Assembly (NCBI RefSeq): GCF_017573505.1
Contig: NZ_JAGEOJ010000028.1
Span: 62,001 to 126,000, forward strand
Direction of reading: 5' to 3'
Origin: Actinomadura barringtoniae
GTDB taxonomy: Bacteria > Actinomycetota > Actinomycetes > Streptosporangiales > Streptosporangiaceae
DNA length: 64,000 bases
A model generated the notes under the pieces. That model was not told the DNA's origin. It saw only the letters and a list, made by a program, of their open reading frames with translations, and ran no database searches. This document shows, one piece after another, positions 42,313-50,898 of this stretch. Made by a program: the position numbers and the translations under genes. Every line of letters starts with the position of its first letter. Position 1 is the first letter of the stretch.

Positions 42313-43557
42313 ATGGACGCGCTGATGCTGGCGCGGGTGCAGTTCGCGGTGACGGCGGGGTCGCATTTCCTGTTCGTGGCGCTGACGCTGGGCCTGGCGA
42401 CGCTGGTGGCGGTGATGCAGACGCGCGCGACGCTGACCCGCAGCGCCGTGCACGAGCGGATGGTGCGGTTCTGGGGACAGCTGTATGTGATCAATTATGC
42501 GGTCGGGATCGTGACGGGCCTGGTCATGGAGTTCCAGCTCGGGTTGAACTGGAGCGGGATGACCAAGGTGACCGGCGGGGTGTTCGGGGCGCCGCTGGCG
42601 ATGGAGACGGTCGTGGCGTTCTTCGTCGAGGCCACCTTCCTCGGTTTGTGGATCTTCGGGTGGGGTCGGTTGAACCGGTGGCTGCATCTGGCGCTGATCT
42701 GGGTCGTGACGTTGACGGCGTATCTGTCGGCGTTCTTCGTGCTGGTCGCCAACGGCTGGCTGCAGCGCCCGGTCGGCTACGAGATGGTGAACGGGACGGC
42801 GCGCCTGACCGATCTGGGTGCGGTTTTGAGCAACCCGACGGGGGTGCTGGCGTTCTTCCATGTGCTGTTCGGCGGGTTGCTGACGGCGGGGTTCTTCATG
42901 GCGGGCGTGAGCGCGTATCACCTGTTCCGCCGGACGGCGGAGACCGAGTTCTTCCGCCGGTCGATGCGGATCGGGCTGGTCACGGTGATCGCCGCGGTGA
43001 TCCCGGTGGTGATCTTCGGTGGGACGCAGTTCCAGTACGTGCAGCCGACCAAGTCGGCGGGCAGTGACAAGGGTTTGGCGGCGCAGGCCGACTTCGTGGC
43101 GCGGTTCGGGCCGGGCGACTACATGGCGCCGCAGCAGGCGCAGCTCGGCGAGACCATCATGATCTTCGGGTGGTCGCTGATGGTCCTGGTGGCGCTGGTC
43201 GCGCTGGTGAAGCTGCCGTTCGGGCGGTGGCTGGTCCGCGGCCGGATCTTCCACACGCTGATGATCGTCGCGGTGCCGCTCCCCTACCTCTCGATGATCG
43301 CCGGGTGGGTGTTCCGTGAGGTGGGGCGCCAGCCGTGGATGGTGTACGGGGTGCTGAAGACCAGGGACGCGGTGTCCGACGTCGACCCTGGGCTGATCAC
43401 GGTGTCGTTCGTGGCGTTCACGGGACTGTTCGCGGTGCTGATCGCGGTGAACGTGTGGCTGCTGGCGCGGTTCGCGCGCAAGGGCCCCGAGGCGGCGCGG
43501 CTGGGTGCTGCTCCCCCGCCGGTGCCGTCCGAGCCGACGCTGACGCCGACGTTCTGA
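42313..43557 (+). CDS. cydA: Cytochrome bd oxidase subunit I (short Q-loop form)
   Basis: A 414-residue CydA. The N-terminus places His18 (TAGSHFLF) as the heme b595 ligand, and the second heme His is in VLAFFHVLFGG. The GETIMIFGW and FREVGRQPWMVYG segments are typical. It is much shorter than E. coli CydA (522), with a minimal Q-loop, and the usual QPMKxAAxE motif reads QPTKSAGSD. It oxidises quinol and reduces O2 at low oxygen. First gene of cydABDC. Confidence 0.88.
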   Translation: MDALMLARVQFAVTAGSHFLFVALTLGLATLVAVMQTRATLTRSAVHERMVRFWGQLYVINYAVGIVTGLVMEFQLGLNWSGMTKVTGGVFGAPLAMETVVAFFVEATFLGLWIFGWGRLNRWLHLALIWVVTLTAYLSAFFVLVANGWLQRPVGYEMVNGTARLTDLGAVLSNPTGVLAFFHVLFGGLLTAGFFMAGVSAYHLFRRTAETEFFRRSMRIGLVTVIAAVIPVVIFGGTQFQYVQPTKSAGSDKGLAAQADFVARFGPGDYMAPQQAQLGETIMIFGWSLMVLVALVALVKLPFGRWLVRGRIFHTLMIVAVPLPYLSMIAGWVFREVGRQPWMVYGVLKTRDAVSDVDPGLITVSFVAFTGLFAVLIAVNVWLLARFARKGPEAARLGAAPPPVPSEPTLTPTF

Positions 43558-43602
43558 CGCGGGCGCACACGTTCTAGACCGAGAGACCGCAGGAGCTGAG
43601 TG

Positions 43603-44346
43603 ATGGAACTTTTGGCCGTGGTGATGCTGGCGGTGTTCGCCGGCGGGTATCTGGTGCTGGCCGGCGCCGACATCGGCATGGGCATGCTGCTGCCGGTGCT
43701 GGGCAAGTCGCAGGACGAGCGGCGCCTGGTGATCGCCGGGATCGCGCCGTTCTTCCTGGGCAACGAGGTGTGGCTGGTGTCGACGGCGGGGATCGTCGCG
43801 GGCGCCTTCCCGGGCCTGGAGCATGATCTGCTGACCGGGCTGTTCCCGTTGTTCGTGGTGCTGCTGACCGGCTGGGTGGTGCGCGACATGGGGTTGTGGC
43901 TGCGCGGCCGGGTCGATGCGGCGGCGTGGCGGTCGCTGTGCGACGGGCTGATCGTCGCGGGAAGCTGGGCGCTGGGACTGTCGTGGGGCGGCGTGCTGGG
44001 GTCGATCCTGTTCGGCGGCGGTATGAACGCCGGTTCGGCCGTGGGGATGGTCCTGGCGGCGCTGTTCGCCGCGCATGGCGCGGGTCTGGCGCGGTGGCGG
44101 CTCACCGGTGTGCTGGTGGAGCGGGCGCGGCGGATCCCCTCCAGCTATCCGGTGACGGGTGTGGCGCTGGTGGCGGTGATGGTCGCCGCCGGTGCGCGGC
44201 TGTCGCTGTCGGACGCGGCCTCGACCGGCACGGCGTTGTCGGCGACGGCGGTTTTGACGGCGGTGATGCTGCCGCTGCTGGTCGCCTCGCAGGCGCTGGT
44301 GTGGTGGACGTTCCGTGACCGTGTCGTGTCCCCCACCTACCTGTAG
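43603..44346 (+). CDS. cydB: Cytochrome bd oxidase subunit II (short form)
   Basis: A 247-residue CydB with the family segments GADIGMGMLLPVLG and GIAPFFLGNEVWLVS. The usual motif here is WDGNxVW; the Asp is replaced by Leu. It is about 90-130 residues shorter than common CydB proteins and seems to have about seven membrane segments. It is 46 bp after cydA. Function with cydA is inferred from order and family; the deviations suggest a divergent bd-type oxidase. Confidence 0.82.
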   Translation: MELLAVVMLAVFAGGYLVLAGADIGMGMLLPVLGKSQDERRLVIAGIAPFFLGNEVWLVSTAGIVAGAFPGLEHDLLTGLFPLFVVLLTGWVVRDMGLWLRGRVDAAAWRSLCDGLIVAGSWALGLSWGGVLGSILFGGGMNAGSAVGMVLAALFAAHGAGLARWRLTGVLVERARRIPSSYPVTGVALVAVMVAAGARLSLSDAASTGTALSATAVLTAVMLPLLVASQALVWWTFRDRVVSPTYL

Positions 44347-44355
44347 GAGCTCGGT

Positions 44356-46017
44356 GTGAAGGCGGTGGAACGGCGTCTGCTGCGAATGGTGCCGCGGCGG
44401 GCGATGACGGTGCTGGGGGCGCTCGCCCTCGCGCAGGGTGTGCTGCTGGTGGTCCAGGCGGACCTTCTCGCGCGGGCGATCGCCGGTCTGGACGCGGGGT
44501 GGCTGGTGCCGCTGGCGTGCGTGGTCGCCGGCCGCGCGGCGCTGACGTGGGCGTCGGGCGGCATCGCGGCGCGTGGCGGTGCGGCGGTGAAGGCGCGGCT
44601 GCGCGCGGGCCTGCTCCGCGGCGGCGCGGGACGCGATGGCGGCATCACGGGCGATGGCGGTGCGGTGGGCGGTGCGGGGGCGCGGGTGACGTTGCTGACG
44701 CGCGGCCTGGACGCGATCGACCCGTTCTTCACCGGGTATCTGCCGCAGCTGCTGGTGGCGTGCCTGGTTCCGCCGCTGGTGCTGGCGCGGCTGGCGGTGG
44801 CGGACTGGCCGTCTGCGGTGGTGGTGGCGGTGACGGTTCCGCTGGTGCCGGTGTTCGGTGCGCTGGTGGGGCTGCGGACGGCGGCGCTGACCGGCCGGCA
44901 GTGGGCGCTGCTGGCACGCCTGGGCGGCCATTTCCGCGACGTGCTGGCGGGACTTTCGACGCTGCGGTCGTTCGGGCGCGCCGGTCACCAGTCGGGCGTG
45001 GTCCGCGACCTGGCCGACGAGCATCGCCGCGCGAGCGTGCGGGCGCTGAAGGTGGCGTTCCTGTCGTCGCTGGTGCTGGAGCTGGTGTGCGCGCTGTCGG
45101 TGGCCGTCGTCGCGGTCCCGGTCGGTTTGCGGCTGCTGAACGGTGACATGCCGCTGGTGACGGGTCTGCTGGTGCTGATCCTGGTGCCTGAGGCCTACCT
45201 CCCCCTGCGCGCATTGGGCGCCCGGTTCCACGCCTCGGCCGAGGGAGTCGCCGCAGCCGAACAAGCGTTCGAAGCCCTGGATGGTGAAGATGCCCCGGAA
45301 CGCCCGGAAGCGGGGGTCGTCCTCCCCCACCGTGCGCCGGAGATCGTGCTGGAGGACGTCACCGTCCGCTACCCCGGCGCCGAGCACCCCGCGCTGGACC
45401 GGGTGTCGCTGCGGATCGCACCAGGTGAACGCGTCGCGGTCACCGGCCCGTCGGGCGCGGGCAAGTCGACGCTGCTGCTGGTGCTGGCCGGGCTCGTCGC
45501 CCCCGAATCGGGACGCGTCCTGGTGAACGGCGTGGACCTGGCCGACCTCGATGTGGCGGCGTGGCGGCGCGGCCTGGGATGGGTGCCGCAGCGCCCGCAC
45601 CTGTTCGCCGCCTCCATCGCCGACAACATCGCGCTCGGCTCCCCCGACGCCACCCGCCCGCAGGTCGAGGACGCGGCGCGCGCCGCGGCGGCCGAGGACT
45701 TCATTCACGACCTGCCGGGCGGCTACGACACGGTCCTGGGCGAACGCGGCACGGGCCTGTCGGCCGGGCAGCGCCAGCGGCTCGCACTCGCCCGCGCCTA
45801 CCTGACCGGCGCGCCGCTGATGCTGCTGGACGAACCGTCGGCGCGCCTGGACCTGCGCAGCGAGAACGCGCTCGTGCGGGCGGCCGGACGGCTGCTTGAG
45901 GACCGTACGGCGCTGATCGTGGCGCACCGGCCCGCGCTGGTGGCGCTGGCCGACCGGGTGGTGCGGATCGAGAACGGCCGCGCCGACACGAACCTGCGCA
46001 AGGAGGTCGCGGCGTGA
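44356..46017 (+). CDS. cydD: CydD, ABC exporter subunit for thiols/bd oxidase assembly
   Basis: A 553-residue fused ABC exporter. Six membrane helices (residues about 15-310) precede an ATPase domain with Walker A GPSGAGKST, signature LSAGQRQRLALARAY and Walker B LMLLDEPSA. CydDC exports cysteine and glutathione or handles heme, and is needed for bd oxidase assembly. Starts at GTG 44356, ten bp after cydB; its stop overlaps cydC by 4 bp. Confidence 0.9.
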   Translation: MKAVERRLLRMVPRRAMTVLGALALAQGVLLVVQADLLARAIAGLDAGWLVPLACVVAGRAALTWASGGIAARGGAAVKARLRAGLLRGGAGRDGGITGDGGAVGGAGARVTLLTRGLDAIDPFFTGYLPQLLVACLVPPLVLARLAVADWPSAVVVAVTVPLVPVFGALVGLRTAALTGRQWALLARLGGHFRDVLAGLSTLRSFGRAGHQSGVVRDLADEHRRASVRALKVAFLSSLVLELVCALSVAVVAVPVGLRLLNGDMPLVTGLLVLILVPEAYLPLRALGARFHASAEGVAAAEQAFEALDGEDAPERPEAGVVLPHRAPEIVLEDVTVRYPGAEHPALDRVSLRIAPGERVAVTGPSGAGKSTLLLVLAGLVAPESGRVLVNGVDLADLDVAAWRRGLGWVPQRPHLFAASIADNIALGSPDATRPQVEDAARAAAAEDFIHDLPGGYDTVLGERGTGLSAGQRQRLALARAYLTGAPLMLLDEPSARLDLRSENALVRAAGRLLEDRTALIVAHRPALVALADRVVRIENGRADTNLRKEVAA

Positions 46018-47669
46018 GCGGGATCTGGAACGCGATCCGGCCGCACACCCCCCGCCTGGCCGCAGCCGCGCTGGCGTCGGCCGCGGCGGAGCTGTGCGGG
46101 CTGGGACTGGTCGCGGCGGCGGCGTGGCTGATCGCGCGCGCCGCGCAGCAGCCCGCCCTGGCGGCGCTGTCGGTGGCGATCGTGGCGGTACGGGCGTTCG
46201 CCGTCGCCAAGGGCACGCTGCGGTATGTGGAGCGGCTCGCCGGGCACGATGTCGCGCTGCGTGCGCTGACCGAGCTGCGCGGACGGGTGTTCGACGCGCT
46301 CGCCGCACGCCGCACCGGCGGCCCGCGTGACGGGGACGCCCTGACGCGGATGGTGTCGGACGTGGACGCCGTCCAGGACCTGCTGCTGCGCTGCGCCCTG
46401 CCCGCCATCGCCGCAGCCGCATGCGGCATCGCCGGCGTCGCGGTGGCCTTCACGGCGGTTCCGGCGTCGGCGGTCGTCGTCGCGGCGGGCCTGCTGGTCG
46501 CCGGGGCGGTCGTTCCGGCGCTGGTGTGGTGGCGCGGCGGGCAGGCCGCCGACCGCGCCGCGCAGGCCCGCGCGGAGCTGTCGACGCGGGCACTGGACGT
46601 GCTGGAGGGCGCGGACGACCTGGCCGTGTTCGGGGCGGCCGGCCGCTACCGGGACGCGGCCGAGTCCGCGTCGCGGCGGCTGGCGCGCGCCGAGGCGTCG
46701 GCGTCCCGGATCTCCATCGCGACCTCCGCCGCGGGCTTCGCCGTCCAGGGCGTGACGGCGATCGTCGCGGCGTGGGCGGCGATGCGGGCGGGCGCCGACG
46801 AGGTCGCGACCGCCGTGGTGGCGTTGTCGGCGCTGGTGGCGGTCGAGTCGGTGCTGCAGCTGGCGGGCGCGGCGCAGCGGCTGCGGGAGATCAGGCCCGC
46901 CTGCGCCCGCGTGTCCGCGCTCCTTGAGCAGGCGCCGCAGCGGCCGGTCGACGAAACCGTGGCCGCCGGTGGGCCGGTCGCGGTGGAACTGCTCGGCGTG
47001 CACGTGAACTACGGCGGCCGCACCGCGCTGGCCGGGATCGACCTGCGCGTGGAGCGGGGCCGCCGGGTCGCGATCGTCGGCGCCAGCGGCGCGGGCAAGA
47101 GCACCCTGCTCGCCGCCGTCGCCGGTGAAGTCGCCCTGGAGGCCGGGACGGTGACACCGGAATCGCATGGCGCCGTACGGGGCCTGATGCAGGACGCGCA
47201 CGTGTTCACCGCCTCCATCCGCGCCAACCTCCTGGTCGCCCGCCCGGACGCGACCCCGCGGCAACTGGAGGCGGCGGCGCGGCGCGCCCGCTTCACCGAC
47301 GTCGTGGACGCGCTGCCGGACGGGTGGGACACCGTCGTCGGGGACGGCGGCCGGGGAATGTCGGGAGGGCAGCGGCAGCGGCTCCTGCTGGCACGCGCCC
47401 TGCTGGCCGACCCGCCCGTGCTGCTGCTGGACGAGCCCACCGAGGCCCTGGACCCCGACGCGGCCGACGCGATCACCCGTGAGCTGCTGAACTCGCCCGG
47501 CGGCGGCACGCTGCTGCTGGTCACCCACCGTCTCGCCGCCCTCGACGCCGCCGACGAGGTCATCGTCATGGACCGCGGCCTCCTCGCGCAGCGCGGACAC
47601 CACCGCGACCTGGTGGAGCGGCCCGGCCCGTACCGGGCTCTGTGGGAGGCCGAGCTGCTGACCGCGTAG
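46014..47669 (+). CDS. cydC: CydC, ABC exporter partner subunit
   Basis: A 551-residue ABC exporter, partner of CydD. Membrane domain at residues 1-300, then ATPase with Walker A GASGAGKST, signature MSGGQRQRLLLARALL and Walker B VLLLDEPTEALD. The GTG start overlaps the cydD stop (GTGA), so the two subunits are coupled. Last gene of the cydABDC operon. Confidence 0.9.
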   Translation: MSGIWNAIRPHTPRLAAAALASAAAELCGLGLVAAAAWLIARAAQQPALAALSVAIVAVRAFAVAKGTLRYVERLAGHDVALRALTELRGRVFDALAARRTGGPRDGDALTRMVSDVDAVQDLLLRCALPAIAAAACGIAGVAVAFTAVPASAVVVAAGLLVAGAVVPALVWWRGGQAADRAAQARAELSTRALDVLEGADDLAVFGAAGRYRDAAESASRRLARAEASASRISIATSAAGFAVQGVTAIVAAWAAMRAGADEVATAVVALSALVAVESVLQLAGAAQRLREIRPACARVSALLEQAPQRPVDETVAAGGPVAVELLGVHVNYGGRTALAGIDLRVERGRRVAIVGASGAGKSTLLAAVAGEVALEAGTVTPESHGAVRGLMQDAHVFTASIRANLLVARPDATPRQLEAAARRARFTDVVDALPDGWDTVVGDGGRGMSGGQRQRLLLARALLADPPVLLLDEPTEALDPDAADAITRELLNSPGGGTLLLVTHRLAALDAADEVIVMDRGLLAQRGHHRDLVERPGPYRALWEAELLTA

Positions 47670-47705
47670 GGTGCGGCGGAACGGTTCCCCCGGCCGGGAG
47701 GTGCG

Positions 47706-48857
47706 ATGCCGCGTCCACGGGGCGGTGTCGCGGTCGCCGCCGCGGCCGCCGTGGTGTCGGTCGCCGCCGTCATCGCGGTGATCGGCCCCTCCTCCGCGCC
47801 GCCGCCGGGTGACTCTGCTCCCCCGGCGCGGGTGCTGTCGCGGTACGAGACGGCCGGTCCCCGCAACGCCATCATCCGCGACTGCGGATTCAGCGTCCCC
47901 GACCCCGCCGCGGCGGGACGCAGCCTGTGGCTGTTCTGCGACTCGGTGTGGAAGGGCACCACACCCGGGATGTGGCTCGGCTCGACCGCCGCGGCCGGCA
48001 CGTACACGCCCGGGCGCGTACCGACGCGCCTCACCGAGATCCCCCAGCCGCCCATCCAGGCCGTACGCCCCGAAGGACCCCCGCAACCGTTGCTCGGCAC
48101 ACCACCGGGCCTGACGATCCCCGGCAGCGGCACACCGTGCACCGTTTCCGGGGTCGCCTACAGCGCGTCGTGGGTGGCGGGGGCCGCGCGCATCCCCGGC
48201 ACCGCCGACCTGCTGCTCACCTACACCGACGTGTGCGTGAACGGGCAGACCATCACCCCCGAAGGGTTCGGCATCGCGCGGTACCGGCCCGCCACCAACA
48301 CCCTCACGCAGCAGAAACGGCTGTTCTTCATCCCCGGCGGGCTGCCGTTCCAGCTGAATCTCGGGTCGCCGGTGTTCTGGCGCGGCCACCTGTACCTGTA
48401 CGCCTACCGCTGCGACGTACCCGTCGCGGGCACCTGCCAGGGCGGGCGGGTCACCCTCGCGCGGGTGCCCGCCGACCCCGGCGCGTGGCAGAACCCGTCC
48501 GCCTACACCTACCGCGGCCCGTTCGGATGGACGCCCGACGCCTCACAGGCGCAGCCGGTCGTGCCCGGCGCCGCGCCGACAGGTGTGCACGTCGAGGACT
48601 TCGCCGCCGCCGGGAAGGGCCTGGTGCTGATCGAGCAGCCCGACATCGCCGGCAGCTACCGGATCTGGCAGGCGTCCACCCCCGAAGGGCCGTGGCGGGT
48701 CACGCGGACCGGGCGGATGCCGTGCGCGGGCGGCAGCGGCGTGGACCTGTGCCGCGCCTACATCGGTCATCCCGAGCTCAGCACCCGCGATGACCTGCTG
48801 ATGTCGTACTACAACCCGGCCGAGCACCACCTCAGCGTCCGCGCCGTCCCCTGGTGA
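47706..48857 (+). CDS. Secreted beta-propeller-like protein (DUF4185-type)
   Basis: A 383-residue exported protein. An N-terminal signal or anchor (VAVAAAAAVVSVAAVIAVIG) is followed by a domain beginning RDCGFSVPDPAAAGRSLWLFCDS, the pattern of five-bladed propellers with a Trp-Leu-Phe-x-Asp strand. Cys residues occur in pairs (DCGF/LFCD, TPCT/DVCV, YRCD/GTCQ, MPCA/DLCR), consistent with extracellular disulfides. Glycoside-hydrolase-like activity is possible but unproved. Ribosome-binding site GGGAGG precedes ATG 47706. Confidence 0.78.
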   Translation: MPRPRGGVAVAAAAAVVSVAAVIAVIGPSSAPPPGDSAPPARVLSRYETAGPRNAIIRDCGFSVPDPAAAGRSLWLFCDSVWKGTTPGMWLGSTAAAGTYTPGRVPTRLTEIPQPPIQAVRPEGPPQPLLGTPPGLTIPGSGTPCTVSGVAYSASWVAGAARIPGTADLLLTYTDVCVNGQTITPEGFGIARYRPATNTLTQQKRLFFIPGGLPFQLNLGSPVFWRGHLYLYAYRCDVPVAGTCQGGRVTLARVPADPGAWQNPSAYTYRGPFGWTPDASQAQPVVPGAAPTGVHVEDFAAAGKGLVLIEQPDIAGSYRIWQASTPEGPWRVTRTGRMPCAGGSGVDLCRAYIGHPELSTRDDLLMSYYNPAEHHLSVRAVPW

Positions 48858-48876
48858 GCCGCGGTCTGCGGGCTCA
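48855..48876. terminator. Bidirectional hairpin spanning two convergent stop codons
   Basis: TGAGCC-GC and GC-GGGCTCA pair as an 8-bp stem with one bulge and a GGTCT loop. The arms contain the TGA of the secreted-protein gene and the stop of the small minus-strand gene. Confidence 0.45.
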
Positions 48877-49086
48877 GGCGGCGACTTCGACGACGCGGCC
48901 GAAGTCGGCGTGCTCCTCGCACCACACCCAGTCGCCGACCGCCGCGTGCGGGTCGCGGCGCCAGCCGGGGCAGCACGCGACCCGCACCCGCCGCAGCGGG
49001 TTCGGCTCGGCGCGGCGCGCCAGGCGCCGCGCGAGCTCGGGGTCGCGGCGCAGCCGGGCACGGGTGATCCGGGTGTTGCGGGACAT
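48874..49086 (-). CDS. Small protein of unknown function
   Basis: A 70-residue basic protein from ATG 49086, with GCAAGGAGCAT upstream as the ribosome-binding site. It reads RITRARLRRDPELARRLARRAEP, then VACCPGWRRDP and WVWCEEHADFGRVV. The CC and WC clusters with His could bind a metal. It lies directly downstream of the tRNA-Arg gene on the same strand. No family is recognised. Confidence 0.65.
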   Translation of the reverse strand: MSRNTRITRARLRRDPELARRLARRAEPNPLRRVRVACCPGWRRDPHAAVGDWVWCEEHADFGRVVEVAA

Positions 49087-49118
49087 GGTGATGCTCCTTG
49101 CGGGGTGTCTGGGATGGG

Positions 49119-49191
49119 TCTCTCCGGCAGGATTCGAACCTGCGGCGCCCGGCTTCGGAAGCCGGCGCTCTGTCCCCTGAGCTACGGAGAG
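49119..49191 (-). tRNA. tRNA-Arg (anticodon CCG)
   Basis: A 73-nt tRNA: acceptor stem CTCTCCG/CGGAGAG (seven pairs), D-stem GCTC/GAGC, anticodon stem CCGGC/GCCGG with loop TTCCGAA and anticodon CCG, T-stem GCAGG/CCTGC with loop TTCGAAT, and discriminator A. CCA is not encoded. It reads CGG codons, which are frequent in this GC-rich DNA. Confidence 0.97.
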
Positions 49192-49212
49192 AGGAAGACA
49201 AGGCCACAACGA

Positions 49213-49251
49213 AAAGGGCGGCCGTTCCGGAATCCGGAAGGGGCCGCCTTT
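49213..49251 (-). terminator. Hairpin terminator after the HxlR gene
   Basis: Nested inverted repeats: AAAGG(G)CGGCC with GGCCGCCTTT outside, and TTCCGG-AAT-CCGGAA inside. On the minus strand the stem is followed by CCCTTTTCG. It separates the HxlR gene from the tRNA gene and may work in both directions. Confidence 0.65.
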
Positions 49252-49372
49252 GCCTCTGTCAGGCAGGGGTCAGGGGATCGCCCGTCCGGGACGCGTGTCG
49301 CGACGCCGTCGAGTGCTCATGTCCCGGATCCCTCCTACCTGCTTCTCGTGCTCGTGGTTTGCGTTCTGATCC

Positions 49373-49804
49373 TCAGGATGCCCGGGAGCCCGGCACGGTT
49401 TCAACGGATTTTCCGGTGTCGTAGGCGTCGCGGGCGGCCAGCACGTCGTCCATGTTGTCCTCGGCCCAGCCCTTCACCGCCGCGATCACCGGCAGCAGGC
49501 CCAGGCCGAGCGGCGTCAGCTCGTAGTCGACGCGGACCGGCACCGTCGGCGTCACCGTCCGCGACACCAGGCCGTCGCGTTCCAGGTTCCGCAGCGTCTG
49601 GGTGAGCATCTTCTGGCTGATGCTGGCGATCTGGCTCGCCAGCTGCCCGTACCGGCGCGGACCGCCCGCCAGCGCCGACACCACCAGCGTCACCCACTTG
49701 TCGCTGATGCGGTCCAGCAGCTGCCGCGCCGGGCAGTCGGCCAGGTAGGCGTCGTAGGCCGCACGTGCCTGCTCGCGCCGCTGCGCCGCGGTCCTGGTCG
49801 CCAT
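49373..49804 (-). CDS. HxlR-family transcriptional regulator
   Basis: A 143-residue HxlR-type winged helix-turn-helix protein. CPARQLLDRISDKWVTLVVSAL, with the near-N-terminal Cys24, matches the redox-sensing Cys of QorR/HypR-like members. The HTH is GQLASQIASISQKMLTQTLR. It is divergent from a quinone-oxidoreductase-like gene, the classical QorR/QorA arrangement, and probably represses it until oxidised or bound by an electrophile. Confidence 0.92.
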   Translation of the reverse strand: MATRTAAQRREQARAAYDAYLADCPARQLLDRISDKWVTLVVSALAGGPRRYGQLASQIASISQKMLTQTLRNLERDGLVSRTVTPTVPVRVDYELTPLGLGLLPVIAAVKGWAEDNMDDVLAARDAYDTGKSVETVPGSRAS

Positions 49805-49822
49805 GGCTCTCCTTCGCGAACG

Positions 49823-49844
49823 GTACGCACTTCCAGGTGCCTAC
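49823..49844. promoter_or_regulatory. HxlR operator candidate 1
   Basis: GTACGCAC, TTCCAG, GTGCCTAC: inverted repeat with 8-bp arms and one mismatch, 19 bp upstream of the HxlR start. Confidence 0.55.
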
Positions 49845-49852
49845 TTACCGAT

Positions 49853-49867
49853 GGAGAGTACCTCTCC
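49853..49867. promoter_or_regulatory. HxlR operator candidate 2
   Basis: GGAGAG, TAC, CTCTCC: perfect 6-bp inverted repeat, nine bp beyond the first site, facing the oxidoreductase gene (start 49921). Confidence 0.5.
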
Positions 49868-49920
49868 GTAGGTTTGCGGACATCAACACCCCACAAACCA
49901 CCACAAGCTAGGAGTCCCTT

Positions 49921-50859
49921 ATGCGCGCCGTCATCGTCCGGGCCTTCGGCGGACCCGACGTCCTGGAACACCACGACGTCCCCACCCCAGACCCCGGGCC
50001 CGGGCAGGTCCGCATCCGCGTCCAGGCCGCCGCCGTCAACCCCGTCGACGCCGCCACCCGCACCGGAGACCTCACCCGCGCGGGCCTCATGGCCGAACGC
50101 TCCCCCATCGGCATCGGCTGGGACGCCGCCGGGACCATCGACGCCACCGGACCCGGCGTCACCGCGTTCGCGGCAGGCGACGCCGTCATCGGCCTGCGCG
50201 ACCGCCTCGACGTCCCCCTCGGCGCCTACGCGCAACACCTCGTCCTCGACGCCGCCGCCGTCGCGCCCGCACCCGCCGGGGTCCCGCCCGAGCAGGCCGC
50301 CACCCTCCCCCTCAACGCCCTCACCGCATGGCAGTCCCTGGACACCCTCGACCTCCCGGAAGGTGCGACGCTGCTAGTCACCGGCGCGGCCGGAGCCCTC
50401 GGCGCCTACGCCGTCGAACTGGCCGCCCAGCGCGGCCTGCGCGTCGCCGCGACCGCCGCCGCAGCCGACGAGGCGTTCGTACGGGGCCTGGGCGCGACCT
50501 GGTTCGTGCCGCGCACCACCTCCGATCTGCCCGCCGACGTGCGGGCGCACGTGCCCGGCGGGGTCGACGGCGCGCTGGACGCCGCCGTGATCGGCGCCCG
50601 CGCGCTGGAGGCCGTCCGCAACCGCGGCGCGTTCGTGGCCGTCGTGGGCGGCGGCGCGCCCTTCCCGCTGCGCGGCACCCGCGTGACGAACGTGTGGATC
50701 AGCGCCGACGGCGACCAGCTCACCCAGATCTCAGAGCTCGCCGCCTCAGGACGTCTCACGATGCGCGTCGCCGACGTTCTCCCGCTCAAGGACGCCGCAC
50801 ACGCCCACCAGCGGCTGCAGGAGGGCGGCCTGCGCGGACGCCTGATCCTCACGCCGTGA
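49921..50859 (+). CDS. NADP-dependent MDR-family oxidoreductase (quinone-reductase-like)
   Basis: A 312-residue zinc-independent medium-chain dehydrogenase/reductase. The GroES-like N-terminal domain starts MRAVIVRAFGGPDVLEHHDV, and the cofactor motif is TGAAGALGAYAVELA (about residues 153-167). The catalytic zinc Cys residues of alcohol dehydrogenases are absent, as in QOR-type enzymes. ATG 49921 follows TAGGAG. Divergent from the HxlR regulator with two operator-like repeats. The stop codon borders a 20-bp tandem duplication. Confidence 0.9.
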   Translation: MRAVIVRAFGGPDVLEHHDVPTPDPGPGQVRIRVQAAAVNPVDAATRTGDLTRAGLMAERSPIGIGWDAAGTIDATGPGVTAFAAGDAVIGLRDRLDVPLGAYAQHLVLDAAAVAPAPAGVPPEQAATLPLNALTAWQSLDTLDLPEGATLLVTGAAGALGAYAVELAAQRGLRVAATAAAADEAFVRGLGATWFVPRTTSDLPADVRAHVPGGVDGALDAAVIGARALEAVRNRGAFVAVVGGGAPFPLRGTRVTNVWISADGDQLTQISELAASGRLTMRVADVLPLKDAAHAHQRLQEGGLRGRLILTP

Positions 50860-50898
50860 ACGTTCAGGCGTAGACGACAACGTTCAGGCGTAGACGAC
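50859..50898. repeat. 20-bp tandem duplication at two convergent gene ends
   Basis: Two exact adjacent copies of AACGTTCAGGCGTAGACGAC. The first begins at the last base of the oxidoreductase stop; the second contains the stop and the last codons (VVYA) of the LRR gene. Confidence 0.92.

Noticed and set aside
42214..46422. Very long open frame antisense to cydABDC (about 1,400 codons)
   Set aside because: It is an antisense shadow of GC-rich genes: low-complexity Arg/His/Pro/Gln-rich translation, no domains, and strong coding evidence on the other strand.
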